NCBI GenBank assembly: GCA_035293045.1
Contig: DATDOY010000066.1
Span: 1 to 28,831 of the forward strand
Length of the DNA stretch: 28,831 bases
Origin: DATDOY01 sp035293045
GTDB taxonomy: Bacteria; Actinomycetota; Acidimicrobiia; IMCC26256; JACPCJ01
Direction: 5' to 3'
Position numbers and translations under genes: made by a program. Under the pieces are notes generated by a model. That model was not told where the DNA came from. It did not search any database and saw only the letters and a program-made list of their open reading frames with translations. The stretch's first letter is position 1; every line of letters begins with the position of its first letter. Below, piece after piece: positions 14,802-23,004 of this stretch.

Positions 14802-15733
14802 AGGTGGTCGAGCGCATCGACGATCTCCGTCATCTCCTCGACGACGCGCGGGCCGAGGCGTGGGCGACCCGACACCCCCAGACGCCATCGACGGCGGTCG
14901 TCGGTTTCGTGCCCACCATGGGGTTCTTCCACGAGGGCCACCGCAGCCTGATGCGAGCGGCGGCCGCGGCGCACGACGTGGTCGCCGTCAGCCTGTTCGT
15001 GAATCCCATCCAATTCGGCGCCAACGAGGATCTGTCGGGGTACCCACGCGATCTCGAGCGCGACATCGCGGTCTGCGAGGCGGAGGGAGTCGACTTCCTC
15101 TTCGCGCCGTCGGTGGACGAGATGTATCCCGGCGGCGCGCCGCTCACCGGAGTCGCCGTCGCCGATCTCTCCGAGGGGCTGTGCGGCGTCGGGCGTCCGA
15201 CCCACTTCGGCGGCGTCGCGACGGTCGTCACGAAGCTGTTCTCGATCGTCGGACCCTGCACCGCGTATTTCGGGCGCAAGGACTTCCAGCAACTCGCCGT
15301 GATCCGCCGCCTCGCCGCCGACCTCAGCATCGCCGTCGACGTCGTCGGGTGCCCGCTCGTGCGCGAGGCCGACGGCGTGGCGATGTCGAGCCGAAACTCC
15401 TACTTCAACGACCGAGAGCGCGACGCCGCCACCGTGCTGTTCCGTTCGCTGCGGGCCGGCGTTGCCGAAGTCGAGGCGGGAGAGCGCGATCCGGCGACCT
15501 TGCGCCGCGTCGTCGCCAACGTCATCACCGCCGAACAACGCGTCCGTCTCGAATACGCCGAGGTGCTCGACGCCGACGACCTGTCGTCGGTCGAAACTCT
15601 CGCCGGCGACATCGTGGTCGCCGTGGCCGCCCGCGTCGGCCCCGCCCGTTTGATCGACAACGTCACCCTCCATGTGGAAGGCGACGCCGTGACCGCCGAC
15701 CTCGGTGTGATTGCCGGGTCCGACGAGGAGTAG
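14798..15733 (+). CDS. panC: Pantothenate synthetase
   Basis: Joins pantoate and beta-alanine with ATP to give pantothenate. It is complete at 311 residues. PTMGFFHEGHRSL (residues 39-51) contains the HxGH nucleotidyl-transferase motif (His45, His48; FF replaces the common AL), and FVNPIQFGANEDLSGYPRDLERD, YFGRKDFQQL and MSSRNSYF are all canonical. ATG 14798 overlaps the DUF2520 stop by four bases. panD follows after 8 bases, so substrate supply (beta-alanine) and use are encoded together. Confidence 0.97.
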   Translation: MKVVERIDDLRHLLDDARAEAWATRHPQTPSTAVVGFVPTMGFFHEGHRSLMRAAAAAHDVVAVSLFVNPIQFGANEDLSGYPRDLERDIAVCEAEGVDFLFAPSVDEMYPGGAPLTGVAVADLSEGLCGVGRPTHFGGVATVVTKLFSIVGPCTAYFGRKDFQQLAVIRRLAADLSIAVDVVGCPLVREADGVAMSSRNSYFNDRERDAATVLFRSLRAGVAEVEAGERDPATLRRVVANVITAEQRVRLEYAEVLDADDLSSVETLAGDIVVAVAARVGPARLIDNVTLHVEGDAVTADLGVIAGSDEE

Positions 15734-15741
15734 GAAGCCCT

Positions 15742-16131
15742 ATGCGCAGGACGATGATGAAGTCGAAGATCCATCGGGCCACGGTCACGGGCGCGGACCT
15801 GAATTACGTGGGGTCGATCACGCTCGACACGCGTCTCATGGAGGCGGCTGATCTCCTGCCGCACGAGAAGGTGCACGTGCTCGACATCGACAACGGCGCC
15901 CGGTTCGAGACGTACGCGATCCCCGGCGGTCCCGGCGACGTCGTGCTCAACGGCGCTGCCGCCCGCCTCGTCCATCCGGGCGACCGCGTCATCGTCATCT
16001 CGTACGCCGACTACGACGAGGCCGAACTCGAGGACTTCGCTCCCACCGTGGTGTTCGTGGATTCGCGAAACCGCCCCATGGATCCCGACAGCCACGCCCT
16101 CGACGTCGAACTCCACGACCTCACGAGCTGA
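15742..16131 (+). CDS. panD: Aspartate 1-decarboxylase proenzyme
   Basis: Makes beta-alanine from aspartate for PanC. 129 residues, highly similar in pattern to M. tuberculosis PanD: KSKIHRATVTGADLNYVGSITLD. Self-cleavage between Gly24 and Ser25 should produce the pyruvoyl group. Also conserved are NGARFETYAI, VVLNGAAARLVHPGD and VIVISYA. ATG 15742 is chosen from three nearby in-frame ATGs (15742, 15754, 15757) because AGGA lies six bases upstream and the start then aligns with mycobacterial PanD (MRRTMMKSK against MLRTMLKSK). Confidence 0.96.
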   Translation: MRRTMMKSKIHRATVTGADLNYVGSITLDTRLMEAADLLPHEKVHVLDIDNGARFETYAIPGGPGDVVLNGAAARLVHPGDRVIVISYADYDEAELEDFAPTVVFVDSRNRPMDPDSHALDVELHDLTS

Positions 16132-16209
16132 CCGGCCGTTGGCGGATGCTCCACCCGGTCGCTCGCCTTCGACCGTGCAGGAACCCGCTCGGTCCAGAAT
16201 GATGAGGCG

Positions 16210-17781
16210 ATGACGGACCTCCTCGTGCTCGGAAGCGGTGTGGCCGGCCTGTCCGCCGCCGTGCGCGCCGCGGCACTCGGCCTCGACGTGAGGCTGCTCA
16301 CGAAGGGGGAGGTCGGACACTCGACCACCCGCTACGCGCAGGGCGGAGTTGCGGCGGCGTTGACCGCAGACGATTCCACCGATCTCCACCTCAGCGACAC
16401 CCTTGCGGCCGGGGCGGGCCTGTGCGACGTCGACGCTGCGGCGGTGCTCGTGAACGACGGCCCTCGCCGGGTGCGGGAGCTGATCGGCGCCGGCGCGACG
16501 TTCGATCGCACCGGTGACGCGCTCGCCTTTGCACGCGAGGGCGGTCATTCGGCGGCCCGCGTCGTCCACGCCGGCGGGGACGCGACGGGAGCCGAGATCG
16601 AGCGGGCGCTCGTTGCCGCGGTCCACGCCACGGGCGTCGACCTGCACGAGGGGTCGTTTGCCGTCGACCTCCTCGTCGAGCACGGTCGAGCGACGGGAGT
16701 GGTCGCGCTCGATGCCCGCGGTACCCGATCGGAGATCCGAGCCCGACACACCCTGTTTGCCAGCGGCGGGTCGGGCCAGCTGTTCGCGGTGACGACGAAT
16801 CCTTCGCCCGCCACCGGCGACGGGACGGCCATGGCGCTGCGGGCGGGTGTGCCCGTCGCCGACGTCGAGTTCGTGCAGTTCCATCCGACCGCGCTGCACC
16901 ACGCGGCGACGCCGCGGACTTTGATTTCCGAGGCGGTCCGAGGCGAGGGTGCGGTCCTGCGCGACGACCGTGGCGTGGCCTTCATGGCGGGCGAACATCC
17001 GCTCGCCGATCTCGCTCCTCGCGATGTCGTATCGCGGGCGATCGCTCGACGCCTTGCCGAGCAGGGCATCGACCATGTGTGGCTCGACGCCACCGGGGTG
17101 GCGGGCTTTCGTGAGCGGTTCCCCACCATCGACGCCGCATGTCGCGAGGCGGGCATCGACGCCACGCGCGAGTTCATTCCCGTCGCTCCAGCCGCGCATT
17201 ATCACTGCGGGGGAGTCGTCACCGATCTCGACGGCGCGACGGGCCTTCCCGGTCTGTGGGCCGTCGGTGAGGCGGCGTGCACCGGCGCCCATGGCGCCAA
17301 CCGGCTGGCCTCGAACTCCCTCCTCGAAGGCCTGGTCTTCGGGCCGCGTGCGGTGGAGGCCATCACCTCGGGCAAAGACGCGCCCGACGGAACCGGAGCC
17401 CTGCGGGGGGTCGACCTCAGCGGTAGCTGGTCGGCGCCACCTTCAGCGGTGGCGCGCCCCACCACGCGCGACGCCGACGATGCAGGCCGGTTCGCCGTCC
17501 AGCGCGCGATGACGGCCGGGGCGGGCGTGGTCCGTTCCGGTGACTCGTTGCGCGCCACCGCGGCGGCGCTCGACGCAGTGGCGACCGACGACGGCGAGGT
17601 CGGCAACCTCGTAGAGGTCGGCCGCGCGTTGTGCCGCGCTGCCATCGCCCGCGAGGAGTCGCGGGGTGCGCACACCCGAGAGGAATTCCCCGACTCGAGC
17701 GCCGAGTTCTTGGGGCGGTTCGTGCACCGCGGACGCGACGACGTCGAGTTCGTGCCCTTGGCAACCGCACCGGTCCCGTGA
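16210..17781 (+). CDS. nadB: L-aspartate oxidase
   Basis: A flavoprotein oxidising aspartate to iminoaspartate, the first step of de novo NAD synthesis. 523 residues. FAD-binding GSGVAGLSAA (8-17), substrate-domain signatures STTRYAQGGVAAAL, FVQFHPTALHH, ISEAVRGEGAVL, PAAHYHCGGVVTDLDGATGLPGLWAVGEAACTGAHGANRLASNSLLEGLVFG. A 78-base gap separates it from panD; CAGAAT 9 bases before the ATG is a possible weak -10, and no strong Shine-Dalgarno is seen. Its stop overlaps nadC (GTGA). Quinolinate synthase (nadA), the partner enzyme, is not in the window. Confidence 0.96.
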   Translation: MTDLLVLGSGVAGLSAAVRAAALGLDVRLLTKGEVGHSTTRYAQGGVAAALTADDSTDLHLSDTLAAGAGLCDVDAAAVLVNDGPRRVRELIGAGATFDRTGDALAFAREGGHSAARVVHAGGDATGAEIERALVAAVHATGVDLHEGSFAVDLLVEHGRATGVVALDARGTRSEIRARHTLFASGGSGQLFAVTTNPSPATGDGTAMALRAGVPVADVEFVQFHPTALHHAATPRTLISEAVRGEGAVLRDDRGVAFMAGEHPLADLAPRDVVSRAIARRLAEQGIDHVWLDATGVAGFRERFPTIDAACREAGIDATREFIPVAPAAHYHCGGVVTDLDGATGLPGLWAVGEAACTGAHGANRLASNSLLEGLVFGPRAVEAITSGKDAPDGTGALRGVDLSGSWSAPPSAVARPTTRDADDAGRFAVQRAMTAGAGVVRSGDSLRATAAALDAVATDDGEVGNLVEVGRALCRAAIAREESRGAHTREEFPDSSAEFLGRFVHRGRDDVEFVPLATAPVP

Positions 17782-18623
17782 CGCGCGAACCCGTCGAATC
17801 GCTGGACCGCCTCGTGGCCGCGGCGCTTCGGGAGGACCTCGGTGACTCCGGCCCCGCCGGTGACGTCACCACGTGGGCAATCGTCGCCTCGGACGCCGTG
17901 GCGTCGGCCCGCATCGTGGCGCGCTCGGCCGGGGTTGTCGCCGGCATCGAACCCGCGCAGCTCGCCTTCACGCAGGTCGATCCGGCCACGCGTGTGCGCT
18001 GGCTCGCGACCGATGGAGACGCGGTGTCGGCCGGCGGCGCGATCGCCGAAGTGGAGGGTCCGCTCCGGGCCCTGTTGACCGCGGAGCGCACCGCCCTCAA
18101 CTTTCTCGGCCACCTGTCGGGAGTGGCGACGCTGACCCGGCGTTTCGCCAAGGCCGCAGGTCAGGGAGTCACCATTCTCGACACCCGCAAGACCCTGCCA
18201 GGGCTGCGGCTGCTCCAGAAAGCCGCGGTGGTGGCCGGAGGTGGCGCCAACCACCGGATGGGTCTCCACGATGCGGTGCTCGTGAAGGACAACCACCTTG
18301 CCTATGCGGCGGTTCGCGAAGCAGTGAAGCTGGCGCGGGATCGGGCACCCGGGCTGCTCGTGGAAGTCGAGTGCGAGACGATCGAGCAGGTCGAGGAGGC
18401 CGTCGAAGCGAGGGCCGACCGAGTGCTGCTTGACAACATGTCGCCCGACCAAGTCCGCGAGGCGGTCACCGCAGTGGACGGTCGGTTGGAAGTCGAGGTG
18501 TCGGGAGGCATCACCCTCGATAACGTGACGGCGTATGCAGCGGCCGGCCCCGACTTCATCTCCGTCGGCGCGCTCACGCACTCCGCGCCGTCCCTCGACG
18601 TGAGCCTGGAGGTGCTCGCCTAA
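17778..18623 (+). CDS. nadC: Nicotinate-nucleotide diphosphorylase (quinolinate phosphoribosyltransferase)
   Basis: Converts quinolinate and PRPP to nicotinate mononucleotide, CO2 and PPi. 281 residues, with GDVTTWAI near residue 29, ERTALNFLGHLSGVAT, DTRKTLPGLRLLQKAAVVAGGGANHRMGL split over 136-163 (Arg137, Lys138, His159, Arg160), VLVKDNH (Lys170) and EVSGGITLDN. GTG 17778 overlaps the nadB stop by four bases, and coaX starts two bases after its stop. The three genes read as one transcript. Confidence 0.96.
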   Translation: MTREPVESLDRLVAAALREDLGDSGPAGDVTTWAIVASDAVASARIVARSAGVVAGIEPAQLAFTQVDPATRVRWLATDGDAVSAGGAIAEVEGPLRALLTAERTALNFLGHLSGVATLTRRFAKAAGQGVTILDTRKTLPGLRLLQKAAVVAGGGANHRMGLHDAVLVKDNHLAYAAVREAVKLARDRAPGLLVEVECETIEQVEEAVEARADRVLLDNMSPDQVREAVTAVDGRLEVEVSGGITLDNVTAYAAAGPDFISVGALTHSAPSLDVSLEVLA

Positions 18624-18625
18624 CC

Positions 18626-19390
18626 ATGCTCCTCGCCATCGACGTTGGCAACACCCACTCGGTCATCGGACTGTTCTCCGACGGCGAGCTGCTCGACCAC
18701 TGGCGCATCCACAGCGACCAGGACCGCACCGAGGACGAAGCCGCGCTCCTCATTCAACAGTTCCTCGGCTTTCACGGCTTCTCGTTCGACGACGACGTGA
18801 CCGGCGTAGCCATCTCTTCGGTGGTGCCGCGGGTGACCGCGGCGCTCCGGCTCATGACGGAGCGCTACTTCGGGTTCTCGGCGATGGTGCTCGAACCGGG
18901 CATCCGCACGGGCATGCCGATCCTCTACGACAACCCCAAGGAGGTGGGGGCCGACCGGATCGCCAACGCCGTCGCGTCGTTCGAGCAGTACGGGGGGCCG
19001 ACCATCAACGTCGACTTCGGCACCGCGACCACGGTCGACGCCGTCAGCGAGAAGGGGGAGTACCTCGGCGGCGCGATCCTGCCTGGCGTCGAGATCTCGA
19101 TGGACGCGCTCTTCGCCCACGCCGCCGGGCTGAAGAAGGTCGAGCTGGTCGAGCCCAAGAACCTGATCGGGAAGTCGACCGTCGAATCGATCCAGTCGGG
19201 TGCCATCCACGGCTTCACGGGCCAAGTCGACCATCTTGTCGACAAGTTCAAGGACGAGTTGGGGGAGTGCACCGTGGTGGCGACGGGGGGATTGGCGGAG
19301 TTGATCGCGCCGATGTCGCGCAACATTCAGCACATCGAGCCCTGGCTCACCCTGCACGGCCTGCGCATCATCTACGAGCGGAACCAGTGA
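18626..19390 (+). CDS. coaX: Type III pantothenate kinase
   Basis: Phosphorylates pantothenate, the first committed step to coenzyme A. 254 residues of the ASKHA fold: AIDVGNTHSVIGLF (phosphate 1 loop, residues 4-17), ISSVVPRVT, GADRIANAVA, VDFGTATTVDAV (phosphate 2) and VVATGGLAELIA. GGAGG at 18608-18612 inside the nadC end is the ribosome site, and the start is two bases after the nadC stop. It closes the pantothenate/NAD operon; a long perfect hairpin lies 22 bases after its stop. Confidence 0.96.
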   Translation: MLLAIDVGNTHSVIGLFSDGELLDHWRIHSDQDRTEDEAALLIQQFLGFHGFSFDDDVTGVAISSVVPRVTAALRLMTERYFGFSAMVLEPGIRTGMPILYDNPKEVGADRIANAVASFEQYGGPTINVDFGTATTVDAVSEKGEYLGGAILPGVEISMDALFAHAAGLKKVELVEPKNLIGKSTVESIQSGAIHGFTGQVDHLVDKFKDELGECTVVATGGLAELIAPMSRNIQHIEPWLTLHGLRIIYERNQ

Positions 19391-19412
19391 TGTGCTCCCC
19401 TCCCCCGGTCTC

Positions 19413-19467
19413 TCGTGTCTGTGGCGCGTTAGCGGGGTATATCCCCGCTAACGCGCCACAGACACGA
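19413..19467. terminator. 25-bp perfect inverted repeat after coaX, likely transcription terminator
   Basis: Arms 19413-19437 and 19443-19467 are perfectly complementary over 25 bases around a TATAT centre. The left arm begins TCGTGTCTGTGG and ends GCGGGG. It lies between coaX and the next gene. There is no T run on either strand, so it would be a hairpin-only terminator of the kind described for actinobacteria, or a mobile palindromic element. The perfection of the arms suggests recent origin or strong selection. Confidence 0.6.
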
Positions 19468-19502
19468 AACGCGCGGGGTCGGTGGCGTGGGGGTGAGCGC
19501 TG

Positions 19503-19775
19503 ATGTGCGGCGCGCACTTCGGGCCCGATCACGACGACCCCGCCGCCAGTGAGCTGTGCGACACCTACCACGCCTTCACGCCCGACGACCTTCCGGCGCT
19601 CGAGGCGACGCTCACGGATCGCGAGAAGGAGATCGTGTGGCACGTCGCGCTCGGGATCGGTCCCGACGCCATCGCCACGCGGCTCACCCCGTCGCCCGGC
19701 CCGTCGCAACCGGACGTCCGCGCCGAGATCCGGGCGCTGAACGCTCGCATGCTGGCGCTGCAAGGGGCGTCGTGA
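19503..19775 (+). CDS. Small HTH-like protein upstream of lysS, unknown function
   Basis: 90 residues that I do not recognise as a named family. Residues 38-60 (LTDREKEIVWHVALGIGPDAIATRL) resemble the first helices of a LuxR/GerE-type helix-turn-helix, but the following recognition helix is replaced by a Pro/Ser stretch (TPSPGPSQPDV) and then an Arg/Ala/Leu-rich helix (RAEIRALNARMLAL). The N-terminus is acidic with Cys and His (MCGAHFGPDHDD). A GGGGGTGAG ribosome site precedes ATG 19503, and the stop overlaps lysS by four bases, so it is made together with lysyl-tRNA synthetase. A DNA-binding role is only suggested. Confidence 0.6.
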   Translation: MCGAHFGPDHDDPAASELCDTYHAFTPDDLPALEATLTDREKEIVWHVALGIGPDAIATRLTPSPGPSQPDVRAEIRALNARMLALQGAS

Positions 19776-21214
19776 CCGACGCCTACCCCGTCGGGTTCAA
19801 ACCCGACCGCTCCGCGGCCTCTCTGCACGACGAGTTCGGTGCCCTCGAACCGGGGACCGAGACCGAGACCACCGTCACCGTGGCCGGACGCCTCGTGCTG
19901 CTCCGCCGACAGGGCAAGCTCACGTTCGCGACCCTTCGCGACGGCTCGGGTGAGATCCAGTTGTTCGTGTCAATCGATTCGCTGATCGGACCCCACGCAC
20001 CCGAGCCGGGATCGGGGTTCCAGAAGGCCGTGTTCGACGAACTCAACCGCGGCGACATCGTGTGGGCGCGCGGCGCGGTGATGACGACCAAGCGCGGCGA
20101 ACTGTCGGTCAAGGTCCAGGAGTTCCAGCTGCTCGCCCCTGCCCTGAGGCCCATGCCCGACAAGTGGCACGGCCTCGCCGACGTCGACACCCGCTTCCGT
20201 CAGCGCGAGGTCGACCTCATCGCCAACCCCGAAGTGCGGCGCGTGTTCGACATTCGCCTGGCAACCGTGCACGCCATTCGCGAGTTCCTCACCGAACGCG
20301 GGTTCGTCGAGGTGGAGACGCCCATCCTCCAGTCGCGGCCGGGCGGCGCGGCGGCGCGGCCATTCGCCACCCACTACAACGCGCTCGGCGTCGAGGCCTA
20401 CCTCCGGGTGGCTCCCGAGTTGTATTTGAAGCGGTTGCTCGTCGGGGGCTACGAGCGCGTGTTCGAGCTGGCGAAGAACTTTCGCAACGAGGGCTTGACC
20501 ACGCGCCACCAACCCGAGTTCACGATGCTCGAGGCGTACCAGGCCTACGCCGACTACTTCGACATGATGGATCTCTTCGAGGGCCTGGTTGCGCACGCGG
20601 CCGAGCAGGCCATCGGCACGACGCTCGTGCAGTTCGGCGATCAGCAGATCGACCTGGCGCCACCGTGGCAGCGGCGCACGATGCTCGATCTGATCAAAGA
20701 GCACGCCGGCATCGACGTGCACCCGTCCACCCCAATCGACGAGCTACGCGGACACTGCGACGCCCTCGACGTGGAGTACGAGGACTGGTGGGGGCCCGGC
20801 AAGCTGATCGTGGAGCTCTACGAGAAGACCACCGAGTCCAACCTCGTGGGGCCGGTCTTCGTGTGCGATCACCCGCTTGAGGTGTCGCCCCTCGCCCAGA
20901 CCCATCGCGACGATCCCCTCATGGTCGAGCGCTTCGAGCCGATCGTCGCCGGGCGCGAGCTCGGGAACGCCTTTACCGAGCTGAACGACCCCGTGGAGCA
21001 GCGGCGGCGCTTCGAGATGCAGGCGACAGCCCGCGACCACGGCGACGACGAGGCCCACGGCGTCGACGAGGAATACGTCCGGGCGCTCGAGACCGGGCTG
21101 CCTCCGTGCGGCGGATTGGGGATCGGGGTGGACCGGCTTGTCATGCTTCTCGCCGGGGTCACCTCCATCCGGGAGGTGCTGTTCTTCCCGTACCTCAAGC
21201 CGGAGGCCGACTGA
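19772..21214 (+). CDS. lysS: Lysyl-tRNA synthetase, class II
   Basis: Charges tRNA-Lys with lysine. 480 residues. The N-terminal OB-fold anticodon domain (TVAGRLVLLRRQGKLTFATLRDGSGEIQLFV) is followed by the class II core: motif 1 near FVEVETPILQ, the GGAAARPFATHYNALG loop, motif 2 RNEGLTTRHQPEFTMLEAYQAYADY (quoted here only as the family landmark, with Arg/His/Glu-Phe-Thr conserved) and motif 3 GLGIGVDRLVMLL. GTG 19772 overlaps the small upstream gene and has AAGGGG four bases before it. The SDR gene starts four bases after its stop. Confidence 0.95.
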   Translation: MTDAYPVGFKPDRSAASLHDEFGALEPGTETETTVTVAGRLVLLRRQGKLTFATLRDGSGEIQLFVSIDSLIGPHAPEPGSGFQKAVFDELNRGDIVWARGAVMTTKRGELSVKVQEFQLLAPALRPMPDKWHGLADVDTRFRQREVDLIANPEVRRVFDIRLATVHAIREFLTERGFVEVETPILQSRPGGAAARPFATHYNALGVEAYLRVAPELYLKRLLVGGYERVFELAKNFRNEGLTTRHQPEFTMLEAYQAYADYFDMMDLFEGLVAHAAEQAIGTTLVQFGDQQIDLAPPWQRRTMLDLIKEHAGIDVHPSTPIDELRGHCDALDVEYEDWWGPGKLIVELYEKTTESNLVGPVFVCDHPLEVSPLAQTHRDDPLMVERFEPIVAGRELGNAFTELNDPVEQRRRFEMQATARDHGDDEAHGVDEEYVRALETGLPPCGGLGIGVDRLVMLLAGVTSIREVLFFPYLKPEAD

Positions 21215-21218
21215 TCTC

Positions 21219-22184
21219 ATGAGGGTCCTCATCACGGGCATGGGTGGCGAGCTCGGCTCGCGCGTCGCCCAGCTGCTCGAGGACGACCCCCGGGTCGAGG
21301 AGGTCTCGGGGCTCGACTTTGTTCCCCCGCGGCGTCGCCTGCGCCGCAGCCGCTTCCGCCGGGTGGATCTCTCAGGTCTCGACGCCGCCGCCGACTTCGT
21401 CGCCGAGATGGCCCCAGAAGTGGTCTTGCATCTCGGCGTGTACGAGCCCCATGCACGGAGCTCGCCGGTCGGCGCGGCCGAGCGGACCGCCAATACGAGC
21501 GTCGCCGTCCTCGGGGCGGCCGCCCGCACGGGGACGCTCCGCCGCGTCGTGGTCCGCAGCGGCATCGAAGTCTACGGCCGGGGCCGCCGCCGCCCGAGCG
21601 TCCCCGACGAGCTCGTGCCGCCCGAGCCGTCGTCGCTGTTCGGTCGCATCTGTCTCGAGGCGGAGCAGGTGGCCGCGGCCATGAGCCGGCGCCTCGACGT
21701 GCCGCTCACGACCCTCCGGCTCGCCCCGGTGGTGGGCTCGCACGTGCCGAGCCCGCTCGGTCGCGTGCTGCGGCTTCCGATCGTTCCCGTCTCGATCGTC
21801 TCCGACCCGCCGTTCTGCATGGTGCACGTCGAGGACGCCGCCGCCGCCTTCGCGGCGGTCGCCCACGGCGACCGCGGAGGAGTGCTCAACGTGGTGGCGC
21901 CCGGCGCGGCGACACCTTGGCAGGCCGTACGCCTCGGCGGACGCGTCCCATTCCCCATTCTGGGGAGAGGGTGGGAGGTGGCCCGCCGCTTCGCCGAACT
22001 CGCCGGCGCACCTGTGCCGACGCACGTGGTCGAACTCTTGCGCCGCGGTCGGACGGCCGACGGGGCGCGGGCGCGCAGCATCATCGGTCTCCACGACATG
22101 CGCGACGCGCAGGCCATCCTCGCCGAGCTCTTCGAATGGGCGTCGGTGACGCCCATTGCCAGCGCGCAGACGCGGGTCGCGTGA
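21219..22184 (+). CDS. NAD-dependent epimerase/SDR-like protein with altered active site
   Basis: 321 residues of the extended SDR fold. The cofactor loop TGMGGELGSR (6-15) is intact, and VVVRSGIEVYG supplies the usual Ser (Ser114). Where family members have YxxxK (typically YGRSKLEAE), this protein reads FGRICLEAE: Phe141 for Tyr and Cys145 for Lys. Normal SDR catalysis is therefore unlikely, and NAD(H) may be structural or sensed. The gene pair with the following acyltransferase-like gene (TGATG overlap) recalls Rv0501/Rv0502 of M. tuberculosis, where a GalE2-like protein sits beside an acyltransferase. It starts four bases after lysS. Confidence 0.8.
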   Translation: MRVLITGMGGELGSRVAQLLEDDPRVEEVSGLDFVPPRRRLRRSRFRRVDLSGLDAAADFVAEMAPEVVLHLGVYEPHARSSPVGAAERTANTSVAVLGAAARTGTLRRVVVRSGIEVYGRGRRRPSVPDELVPPEPSSLFGRICLEAEQVAAAMSRRLDVPLTTLRLAPVVGSHVPSPLGRVLRLPIVPVSIVSDPPFCMVHVEDAAAAFAAVAHGDRGGVLNVVAPGAATPWQAVRLGGRVPFPILGRGWEVARRFAELAGAPVPTHVVELLRRGRTADGARARSIIGLHDMRDAQAILAELFEWASVTPIASAQTRVA

Positions 22185-22897
22185 TGGCCGCTTCGGGTGT
22201 GGTGCGCCCGTCACTGCCCGGGGGCCCGGGTAGCGCGTATGGCATCGACCTCGACCGCGTCGGCCCGACCGAACCTGTCGTGACGCGTCTGCGACGCCGG
22301 GTCCAGGGTCGCTATCCGCTCGACGCGTTCGGGGGCGATCCGCTCCTCGAGGACGCCATGGAGCCCGCCCTCTCGGCGCTCTCGACGTTCGTCGTGGAAG
22401 GCGAGGAGCGCATCCCCGAGATCGGCGCCGCCACGTTCGTAGTGAGGCGGCGGCCGGGCCCCGGCGATCCACTCATCGTGCGATCGATGATCCGCGCCGT
22501 GCGCCGCCGCCGGGCCCGCATTGTCGGCTATCCGGATCTCCCGCCCGTCGGCCCGATCCTCCGGCGGCTCGGGTACGTGCGCTTCAAGGGCGAGGACCTC
22601 GCCGTGTGTTTGCGGAGCGGGCACCTCGCGATCGTCCCGCTCGGCTCGAGTCTTCGGAGCGACAAGGTCGGGTCGGCGTCCGTTCCCGTGCTTTGGGGGG
22701 CGATCGGGTTTCCGATTATCCCGGTCGTCGTTCGCGGCGGCTACGCCGGTCCTCTCGGCCTGCCGGTGGGACCGCACCGCATCACCGTCGGCGCGCCCCT
22801 TGACCTCGATCTCATTCCTCGTGACCCGCTGTCCGCCGCCGAACTCGGCGCGAGCGCGCGCGAAGCGGTACAGGCGCTCCTCGACGACACGGCGTGA
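22184..22897 (+). CDS. Lysophospholipid acyltransferase-like protein lacking the HX4D motif
   Basis: 237 residues. The segment YPLDAFGGDPLLEDAMEPAL and the later GFPIIPVVVRG (residues 175-185) match actinobacterial PlsC-like acyltransferases of the Rv0502 type. In those, an ANHSG...D catalytic block follows; here the position reads VVRRRPGPGDPL, with Arg90 where His is expected and Asp95 kept. The phosphate-binding FPEG block also appears as VPLGSS. Both changes argue against normal acyl transfer, so this may be a pseudoenzyme or a very divergent member. ATG 22184 shares one base with the stop of the SDR gene. No signal peptide is evident, and membrane association would be peripheral. Confidence 0.7.
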   Translation: MAASGVVRPSLPGGPGSAYGIDLDRVGPTEPVVTRLRRRVQGRYPLDAFGGDPLLEDAMEPALSALSTFVVEGEERIPEIGAATFVVRRRPGPGDPLIVRSMIRAVRRRRARIVGYPDLPPVGPILRRLGYVRFKGEDLAVCLRSGHLAIVPLGSSLRSDKVGSASVPVLWGAIGFPIIPVVVRGGYAGPLGLPVGPHRITVGAPLDLDLIPRDPLSAAELGASAREAVQALLDDTA

Positions 22898-22992
22898 GTC
22901 GCGGCGCATCGGTGGCGTCCCTGGACTCTCGGCTGCACGGCGCACGCACACGCAGATAGCGGTCGATGCGTCACTTCCAGCGTCCGGGGTGT

Positions 22993-23004
22993 TAGAACGG
23001 CGAC
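22993..23004 (+). promoter_or_regulatory. Leaderless promoter of the hydrolase gene: TAGAAC six bases before GTG
   Basis: TAGAAC at 22993-22998, six bases, then GTG 23005. No Shine-Dalgarno is present. It lies in a 107-base gap that otherwise shows nothing recognisable. Confidence 0.55.
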
